Source: Verrucomicrobiota bacterium
Lineage (GTDB): Bacteria > Verrucomicrobiota > Lentisphaeria > Oligosphaerales > Oligosphaeraceae
NCBI GenBank assembly: GCA_022709995.1
Contig: JAKLHU010000088.1
Location: 1 to 7,752 of the forward strand
Reading direction: 5' to 3'
Length of the DNA: 7,752 bases
Shown here: piece by piece, positions 1 to 4,802 of the stretch
Layout of the letters: each line of letters opens with the position of its first letter
Position numbering within the stretch: position 1 is the stretch's first letter
Made by a program: the position numbers and the translations under genes
The notes under the pieces: model-generated
The model's input: the letters and a program-made list of their open reading frames with translations, nothing else
Databases searched by the model: none
Told to the model about the DNA's origin: nothing

Positions 1-1330
1 ACCGGCCGCTCGTTATTGCGAAATCGGCAGTATTGCACGAAACAGTGAGCAAATGCGAATACCGGCCTGTATTGCCGAGCCTCTGCACCTGCCACCCGTC
101 ATTGTCGATGTATTTGGGCGAACCGTGGCCGACAATTTCCGCGACGATGTCCAGGCTGACGCCGGCATTGGCGCAGAAGCTGACAAAGGTATGGCGGAAC
201 GAATGGAGCGAATACAGATTGACGGCCAAGACGCGTTTCCCTGTCGATTCATCCGTGCTGGTCTCCAGCCCTGTCGCGCAGCGGATAATCTTCATGACAT
301 CTTTCTGGATGCCTCTCGGATTGTACTGAGAGCGCTTGGCAATGGCCGGCAGGATGAAGTCCTGGCCTTTCTCGTTGGCGCCCTGCCATTCTTTCGCCTC
401 CTCAAGCGCCCGGCGCAATGTCGGATGCAGGGGGATGATGACGGTTTTTCCGGTTTTCCGTGCCGTCTTCCTCGGAATGAAGCTGATCCTATTGTGCGGG
501 AGATCGACATTGGACCAGCGCATCAGGCAACCATCCTGGCCACGGCAGCCAGTATAGCAGCACAGATACAACAGGACTTTCAACTGTTCCGGATGCATCG
601 GGTTAAACTGCATCGTCTGCACAACCCGGGTCCGCTTGCGGCCCTCGGTCAGCTTTTCGACTTCGGTTTCATAGAAAAAGCCCGTGTCGAACCCCCTGAA
701 GATGGCCTCGACCTGTTCTTCGGTGAATTCCTTGCGGCTGACGCTGTCCTTGGTGCGATTAGCGATTTGGTCCACAGGATTATGGTCAAAGCCGATAACG
801 GGCAGCAGGTGCTTGAAGATCAATCTGAGTGCCTGGCGATAACCGTTGTAGGTGCGTCCGGATATGCCCTCCGTATTCAGTGCGCCGAAGAACTCGTTGA
901 TGATGTCTTTGTCGATCTGGGACAGGTAGGTAATGTGAGGTTTATTGCTTGTCACCCATGATTGAAATTTCCTGAAGCAGCTCTGATACCTGCTCAGAGT
1001 TGTCTTGCCGCTGTCAGGTCGTGTTGTTTGGGCGAGGTATTCATCCCATGCCTGTTCAAGGGGGACTTGCAGTGTCGTCCCATCAAGTTTTCGGCTCTCC
1101 AGCAAATACTCGGCAATATCCTCACGGGACTTTGCAGATAGGATTGGCTGTAACGCCGCTGCAGCCTCCAAGGCACTCGGTCGAGCAGTGACCGGCCTAC
1201 CTTGTGAATCCCGCAGCAGAGTGTATTTTTCACTGCCGGCTTCTCTGGTCCGAAAGTAGAAGCGGTTCTTCTTCTTGACGATGCTGCCACTGCCCTTGCT
1301 GCGACCTTTGGCCTGGGTCTTGCTTGCCAT
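1..1330 (-). CDS. Tyrosine recombinase / phage-type integrase, C-terminus cut by window edge
   Basis: Site-specific recombinase that would integrate and excise the element at the adjacent tRNA-derived site through a 3'-phosphotyrosyl intermediate. I read the minus strand codon by codon: 443 codons are open from ATG 1330 to the window edge with no stop. Residues 1-20 are basic; about 15-60 look like a small beta-rich arm-binding domain ('KKKNRFYFRTREAG'). About 90-215 form the helical SAM-like core-binding domain, and about 220 onward the catalytic domain. Catalytic positions are R263 in 'YTGCRGQD', a beta-hairpin lysine probably K292 in 'RKTGKTVIIPL', H376 and R379 in 'LHSFRHTF', H402 in 'VGHGSPKY', and nucleophile Y424 in 'GRYSHL'. 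The H402-Y424 gap is 22 residues, against roughly 9-10 usually. The start is set by GGAGG at 1338-1342, 7 nt upstream. Few residues should be missing. Confidence 0.94.
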   Translation of the reverse strand, partial: MASKTQAKGRSKGSGSIVKKKNRFYFRTREAGSEKYTLLRDSQGRPVTARPSALEAAAALQPILSAKSREDIAEYLLESRKLDGTTLQVPLEQAWDEYLAQTTRPDSGKTTLSRYQSCFRKFQSWVTSNKPHITYLSQIDKDIINEFFGALNTEGISGRTYNGYRQALRLIFKHLLPVIGFDHNPVDQIANRTKDSVSRKEFTEEQVEAIFRGFDTGFFYETEVEKLTEGRKRTRVVQTMQFNPMHPEQLKVLLYLCCYTGCRGQDGCLMRWSNVDLPHNRISFIPRKTARKTGKTVIIPLHPTLRRALEEAKEWQGANEKGQDFILPAIAKRSQYNPRGIQKDVMKIIRCATGLETSTDESTGKRVLAVNLYSLHSFRHTFVSFCANAGVSLDIVAEIVGHGSPKYIDNDGWQVQRLGNTGRYSHLLTVSCNTADFAITSGR

Positions 1331-1337
1331 TGTTTGT

Positions 1338-1345
1338 CCTCCTTT
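1338..1345 (-). promoter_or_regulatory. Ribosome binding site of the integrase gene
   Basis: The minus strand reads AAAGGAGG, with GGAGG ending 7 nt before ATG 1330. This is close to the ideal anti-16S match and fixes the start. It overlaps a GGTAAAGG motif that recurs further upstream. Confidence 0.8.
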
Positions 1346-1397
1346 ACCGCTATATAACCAAGCCTGTCGATGCTTGCTAATATACACCGCATAACGG

Positions 1398-1417
1398 GGT
1401 AAAGGGAGAGTAAAGGG
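1398..1417 (+). repeat. Short direct repeats (GTAAAGGG) between integrase gene and attachment site
   Basis: GTAAAGGG occurs at 1399-1406 and again at 1410-1417, an 11-bp period. A GGTAAAGG copy in opposite orientation lies at 1341-1348, overlapping the integrase Shine-Dalgarno sequence. The surrounding 1381-1440 stretch is only about 40% G+C. Short repeated motifs beside an attachment core are typical of arm-type integrase sites, but that role is inferred. The third copy may exist only because it contains the ribosome binding site. Confidence 0.35.
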
Positions 1418-1448
1418 GGAAAATAAACCATATTTAGGTACGAAATAA

Positions 1449-1498
1449 GACGACTCATAATCGTCCGGTCGCTGGTTCAAGTCCAGCTGGGCCCACCA
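1449..1498 (+). pseudogene. 3' half of a tRNA gene, anticodon CAT (attachment-site remnant, attR-like)
   Basis: The fragment folds as the 3' part of a tRNA. The anticodon stem 1449-1453 (gacga) pairs with 1461-1465 (tcgtc) around loop ctcataa, with anticodon CAT at 1456-1458. A five-base variable region follows. The T stem gctgg/ccagc (1471-1475/1483-1487) encloses loop ttcaagt. Then come the acceptor 3' strand tgggccc (1488-1494), discriminator A and an encoded CCA. No D arm and no gggccca 5' acceptor strand occur upstream in 1380-1448, so the gene is truncated. From memory, the T arm and preceding bases resemble bacterial tRNA-Ile(CAU), the lysidine-modified isoacceptor, more than elongator tRNA-Met; that identity is tentative. 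The recombination core probably starts near the anticodon stem. Confidence 0.87.
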
Positions 1499-1512
1499 TT
1501 CTTCTCTCCACG

Positions 1513-1540
1513 GCCGTCCTGCTCCAGGATGGCTTTTTTT
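1513..1540 (+). terminator. Rho-independent terminator downstream of the tRNA fragment
   Basis: Positions 1513-1521 (gccgtcctg) pair with 1525-1533 (caggatggc) over a three-base loop, ctc. This gives nine pairs including one G-T wobble. Seven T follow at 1534-1540. It lies 14 nt after the encoded CCA, as expected for the original terminator of the host tRNA gene, which supports the right side being ancestral chromosome. It is not a terminator in the minus direction because the opposite flank has no T tract. Confidence 0.85.
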
Positions 1541-1720
1541 CTTTACGAGCGCCAACGCCCACTGTCTGCCAGTCGCCACCATTCCTTTTGCCGCCGGCCG
1601 GGCCTTTCCTGCCGCCCCTCAACCATATAATATAACTGGTGCAACCGACGCTGTGGCCTGATGATTACGGAAACCCGAGCTTCGGAGATGACATCGGCAG
1701 CACCACTGGGCACTGGCGGT
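1541..1720. other. Intergenic stretch with no convincing gene
   Basis: This is the gap between the tRNA terminator and the end of the 931-aa gene. No complete gene, RNA or minus-strand terminator is visible. The only protein-like signal is a 30-codon plus-strand frame at 1639-1731 ending 'DDIGSTTGHWRFKV', which overlaps the last 11 bases of the convergent gene. It has no clear ribosome binding site and could be a remnant of a lost gene's C-terminus. Confidence 0.5.
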
Positions 1721-4516
1721 TCAAGGTCTAATCGTGATTTCAACGTCGGCGAAGGTGAAAACCCATATTCCCGCAAAAGGTGACAAGGCAACATCTCTGA
1801 CATAGACGGACTGTTCCGGGTTCCAACGCCAAGCGGGACTGGCAACAGGCGACGAGCCCGACATGAACACAGACGCGAAGTCCGCCCCGGGCGGAAGCTT
1901 GGACACAGACACGAGATTCCATCCAGCCCGGAGGAAAATAACGTAGGCGGCGGGATCGGTCCGCGCGGCCAGTTCGGCCAGATTGTCCTGGCCGTCCGCC
2001 TCCGGGTCATCCGTTCCGACAAACCGCAAATGGCCGAAATGCTCTAATTCCCACGCGTCGGGCAGGGCGTCGCCGTCACTGTCTTCCGAGACCAGGTATC
2101 GGCGCAAAAAGGTGTTGGCGGCATTGCCGGACGAGTCGGCCACGTCATAGGCAATCTGGTATTCCCCGGGCGTATCCTCGTCCACTTCTCCTGTCCAAAC
2201 CACCTGGGCCGTCAGGTCGCCCTCGAACGAGTCCATGGCCTGGACACCTTCGAGGAAGTCCTGGGCGACACCCTGGAGACCATGCACGAAGTCCGGCTCG
2301 ACCAGCAGTCGGGGCGGGGTCGTGTCGGAAACCACATACTTGCGGGTGCCTGAACGTTTCTTTCCCTCCGCATTCGTGACCGCATACTCGACCACATACT
2401 CTCCCAAAGCTTGGCTATTGACCGTGCCTTGGACTTGAATCAAGGGGGTGAGGTCGCCGCCGTCGCCGTCAACCGCCGACACCCCCTGCAACAGGTCAGG
2501 AACCGCCGTGCCGGCTTCGACGCGCACCGTGTCCGGCGCGATCGTCAGAACGGGGAAGACGCCAGGGTCGTTGAACACAGTCGGCTCCGGGTCATCCGCA
2601 TCAAAAAGCCCATCGCCATCCGTGTCCGGATGGTCCCAGCGCGTGCCCAAGCCATCTTCGATCTGGTCGGCAAGACCATCCGAATCAAAGTCGGGATTCC
2701 CCTGATCCGGGAAATAGTACCGCCAGGCTGCCGCCAGCTCGGGAACCTCACCCATCGCGTCGTAAACCTCCCGGACCAGTGCCGAATCGGTGAACAGCCA
2801 GCCCTCCGCTCCCAACGCCAGGTTCCAGGAGCCCTGCAAAGCGTTGACATGAACGACCTCCCCCGCGGCATTGACCGACATCGACTCCAGCATGTTGAGA
2901 GGCGAAAGAAGGCGCATGCCCATCAAGGTGTCATGCATGCGGATCGCCTCGGCCCGCCGCAGGTCGGCAAGCATCGCATGGTAGTGACCGACGACGACAA
3001 AATGGCCGTTTTCCTGATACAATGGCTCGATATGGTCGCCGCCGACGCCGTAGGCCTGGTAGATCTTGCCGGAATCCGCGTCCCACCCGGACGGTTTTTC
3101 GCCCGCGCTTAACCCAAAAAGGCCGTTGGCGGCAAAAAAGCCGCTGGCATGCGCGGGGTCTGCGTACCACTCGACCTGTCTCTGCCCAGCCGCCGTACGG
3201 GTGGCAAACCAGCTGTTGCCAAAGCGGTCCTTGCCGATCGGGGTAATCGGATAACCGGTTTCATCAATGAACCCCGAACCGTTGTCCGAGGGAGGCGGTC
3301 CCATCAGGCCGGGAACACCTCCCATGTGGGCCGCGAGCAAGACACCGATCATTTCCGTGCCAAAGCCAAACCAGGCATGTTCAGCCAGCTCGCCAGTCGC
3401 TTTATAGCCATGGTAAAAACCGCCATTGGGGGCCTTCATGGCCGCCCAGTCGATGCTTTTGACGTAAGTGACAGCCTTCGCCAGCTCATCCTCCATGTCA
3501 AACATTCGGAGGGCGACGATGAGGTCCAGCACCGTATAGGCGACATCGCCGCTGGGCCATTCACTGAGATTGTGCTGCCCGCCGCCGGACGTAAAGTGCG
3601 GCAACAAGTTGGCCGGGCCTTTGGGGAGAACATGGAGAATGGTATGAGCCATGCCCGCCACCAACGTCCGCGCGGCATCCACATCCGCCATGCCCTTTGC
3701 AGCGGCGAGGGCCAGCAGTTTGCACAACTTCCCGGTCGCCGTGATGTTTTCCATGGCACCGGACTCGAAGCTGATTCTGTCGTCGACGATTTTCGCCTCG
3801 CCATTGTAGCAGCGCAGAAGTTGTCCCAGCCACATCACCGTCGCCTCGGCGGTTGATTCGAGCTCGGGAAGGTCATAAAGCAGCCTGATTTCGCCGATGC
3901 CGATCGTGTCGCCGACACTGGCCTTGTCCAATACCCAAAGCACTGTATTGACGCTCCGGGTGTTCATCGCTGGCGCGACGTCCAGCCGGAAGGTTTTGGG
4001 AAAGGCGCCATCCAACAGCTGGGAACGCGACCAGCTCTTGCTGGCAACCAACACCTGATTGTTCCCGACTTCATGCTTAAGCTGCAACGAAAGCAGAAGA
4101 TCGGCACGGCCGGAAGGCGAGGCGGCAAAAGTGACATCGACCTCCACGCCGATGATCCGCGGCTGATATTCAGCCTTGATGACCGGAGGATAGATGGCGC
4201 CAAGGGTGACATCACGCCCAAAACGATGAAACTCACCACCAAAGGTCCACAATTCCCCGCCCAATTTACGGTCAACTTTTGCCTGCAGCATGCCGGCCTG
4301 AGGCTTGGTATAGGAAACCGTTCCCTGCGGGTCGAGGCCAATGTCATTTAAAAGTCCACGCGAAGCACTCATCCGGTTGTAATACCATCCTTCGGGAGGA
4401 CTGCCTGGAAGCGGCCGGTCGTGAGTCTCGACAACGCCAGCGACTTCACGAGCCGAAAGAGCTATAAATGAAAAGAACAGAACAACCACACATATGAGCC
4501 ATGATTTTATGTCCAT
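1721..4516 (-). CDS. Secreted multidomain protein: glucoamylase-like alpha/alpha-toroid with TSP3, DUF5011-like and GWNLVS modules
   Basis: A 931-aa exported protein, probably a glycan-active enzyme. A signal peptide covers about residues 1-22 (hydrophobic core 'WLICVVVLFFSFIALSA'). Residues about 42-218 are a beta-sandwich. Residues about 222-580 are helical, with 'LPHF', 'SEWPSGD' (318-324), 'IDW', 'GGFYHGY' (365-371), 'FGTEM' and 'GLFGLSA' (465-471) in the order seen in glucoamylase-like/DUF3131-type alpha/alpha-barrel glycosidases. The family link is by eye and the reaction unknown. Then come thrombospondin-3-like calcium repeats (611-642), two DUF5011/HYR-like Ig domains (about 652-730 and 732-810), a 'DSDGDALPDAWELEHFG' calcium-loop module (812-855) and a 'GWNLVSV' C-terminal module (about 859-931). 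The ATG at 4516 is preferred over an upstream GTG at 4540 because GGGAG lies 7 nt before it and the signal peptide then starts cleanly. It follows the 975-aa gene by 286 bp. No terminator is visible after the TGA. Confidence 0.93.
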   Translation of the reverse strand: MDIKSWLICVVVLFFSFIALSAREVAGVVETHDRPLPGSPPEGWYYNRMSASRGLLNDIGLDPQGTVSYTKPQAGMLQAKVDRKLGGELWTFGGEFHRFGRDVTLGAIYPPVIKAEYQPRIIGVEVDVTFAASPSGRADLLLSLQLKHEVGNNQVLVASKSWSRSQLLDGAFPKTFRLDVAPAMNTRSVNTVLWVLDKASVGDTIGIGEIRLLYDLPELESTAEATVMWLGQLLRCYNGEAKIVDDRISFESGAMENITATGKLCKLLALAAAKGMADVDAARTLVAGMAHTILHVLPKGPANLLPHFTSGGGQHNLSEWPSGDVAYTVLDLIVALRMFDMEDELAKAVTYVKSIDWAAMKAPNGGFYHGYKATGELAEHAWFGFGTEMIGVLLAAHMGGVPGLMGPPPSDNGSGFIDETGYPITPIGKDRFGNSWFATRTAAGQRQVEWYADPAHASGFFAANGLFGLSAGEKPSGWDADSGKIYQAYGVGGDHIEPLYQENGHFVVVGHYHAMLADLRRAEAIRMHDTLMGMRLLSPLNMLESMSVNAAGEVVHVNALQGSWNLALGAEGWLFTDSALVREVYDAMGEVPELAAAWRYYFPDQGNPDFDSDGLADQIEDGLGTRWDHPDTDGDGLFDADDPEPTVFNDPGVFPVLTIAPDTVRVEAGTAVPDLLQGVSAVDGDGGDLTPLIQVQGTVNSQALGEYVVEYAVTNAEGKKRSGTRKYVVSDTTPPRLLVEPDFVHGLQGVAQDFLEGVQAMDSFEGDLTAQVVWTGEVDEDTPGEYQIAYDVADSSGNAANTFLRRYLVSEDSDGDALPDAWELEHFGHLRFVGTDDPEADGQDNLAELAARTDPAAYVIFLRAGWNLVSVSKLPPGADFASVFMSGSSPVASPAWRWNPEQSVYVRDVALSPFAGIWVFTFADVEITIRP

Positions 4517-4522
4517 TGCCTG

Positions 4523-4530
4523 TCTCCCTT
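4523..4530 (-). promoter_or_regulatory. Ribosome binding site deciding the start of the 931-aa protein
   Basis: The minus strand reads AAGGGAGA, with the GGGAG core 7 nt before ATG 4516. This favours that ATG over the in-frame GTG at 4540, which would add eight basic residues (VARKGRQA) before the signal peptide and place this motif inside the coding region. Confidence 0.65.
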
Positions 4531-4640
4531 TGCGCGCCACCCGTGCCTTCTGTTACGACCCTGCGGACGCCCGCCACGACTCCATTCCAACAAACTGGAC
4601 ATCCGAGACTCCCGGAAAACCCGCGTTGGCTTGACTTTCA

Positions 4641-4752
4641 GCCAAGCCCAACTCCGCCGGCCCGACGTGATTGCGACCGTCGCTGGCGGCTTGTCGGCCA
4701 AGCCCAACTCGGCCGGCCCGACGTGATTGCGACCGTCGCTGGCGGCTTGTCG
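4641..4752. repeat. 56-bp tandem duplication in the intergenic region
   Basis: Unit 1 is 4641-4696 and unit 2 is 4697-4752. They are identical except C at 4655 versus G at 4711, so 55 of 56 bases match. The period is not a multiple of three, so it would shift any reading frame across it. Unit 1 can fold into a hairpin: 4654-4661 pairs with 4682-4689 (one wobble), a CC bulge, then 4664-4667 with 4678-4681, and a 10-nt loop. The unit junction adds GGCTTG/CAAGCC (4688-4693/4699-4704). Function is unknown: a recent slippage duplication, part of a dispersed repeat, or a transcript-folding element. No third copy is visible in the window. Confidence 0.95.
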
Positions 4753-4802
4753 GTTGCCGCCGCTGATGTCAACACCCACCTGGGGATTTTCGATGCCTCC
4801 TT

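Larger units (their letters stand above)
1..1498. mobile_element. Right end of a tRNA-targeted integrative element
   Basis: This stretch carries a tyrosine recombinase gene whose 5' end faces a displaced 3' half of a CAT-anticodon tRNA gene. Elements that integrate into a tRNA gene restore an intact tRNA at one end and leave a 3' fragment at the other. With the fragment on the plus strand, the element must lie to its left and the original chromosome to its right, which fits the integrase being on the left. Two sampled lines of the integrase gene are about 55% G+C, against about 60-63% for two sampled lines of the 975-aa gene on the right. The rest of the element and the reconstituted tRNA lie outside the window, so its type (prophage, genomic island, ICE) is unknown. 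Confidence 0.65.
4517..4802. other. Intergenic region between the two secreted-protein genes
   Basis: This 286-bp gap is GC-rich and about 40% of it is the 56-bp duplication. I see no hairpin followed by a T tract in the minus direction after the TAA at 4803-4805, and no convincing -35/-10 pair for the 931-aa gene, so read-through transcription from the upstream gene is possible. A strong Shine-Dalgarno-like AAAGGAGG (minus strand, 4796-4803) overlaps the upstream stop codon, but no ATG follows at normal spacing. A further inverted repeat, TTGGCT/AGCCAA (4626-4631/4640-4645), lies beside the duplication. Confidence 0.6.

Noticed and set aside
53..961. 302-codon plus-strand open frame opposite the integrase gene
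   Set aside because: It lies entirely antisense to a frame carrying all tyrosine-recombinase motifs, and its translation shows no recognisable domain. It is a by-product of the codon bias of the real gene.
1380..1498. A complete tRNA gene next to the integrase
   Set aside because: The 5' acceptor strand (gggccca expected) and the D arm are absent upstream of the anticodon stem, so only the 3' half is present.
1626..1631. Perfect plus-strand TATAAT hexamer as a promoter
   Set aside because: No reasonable -35 sequence is found at 15-18 bp spacing (the region is ccgggcctttcc-like) and no gene follows on the plus strand.
1543..2022. 159-codon minus-strand frame overlapping the end of the 931-aa gene
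   Set aside because: It overlaps the coding region of the 931-aa protein by about 300 bases. Its translation is Arg/Pro/Ser-rich without a domain and it has no supporting ribosome binding site.
4641..4752. A minimal CRISPR array
   Set aside because: The two units are directly adjacent with no unique spacers, and no cas gene is in view. This is a simple tandem duplication.
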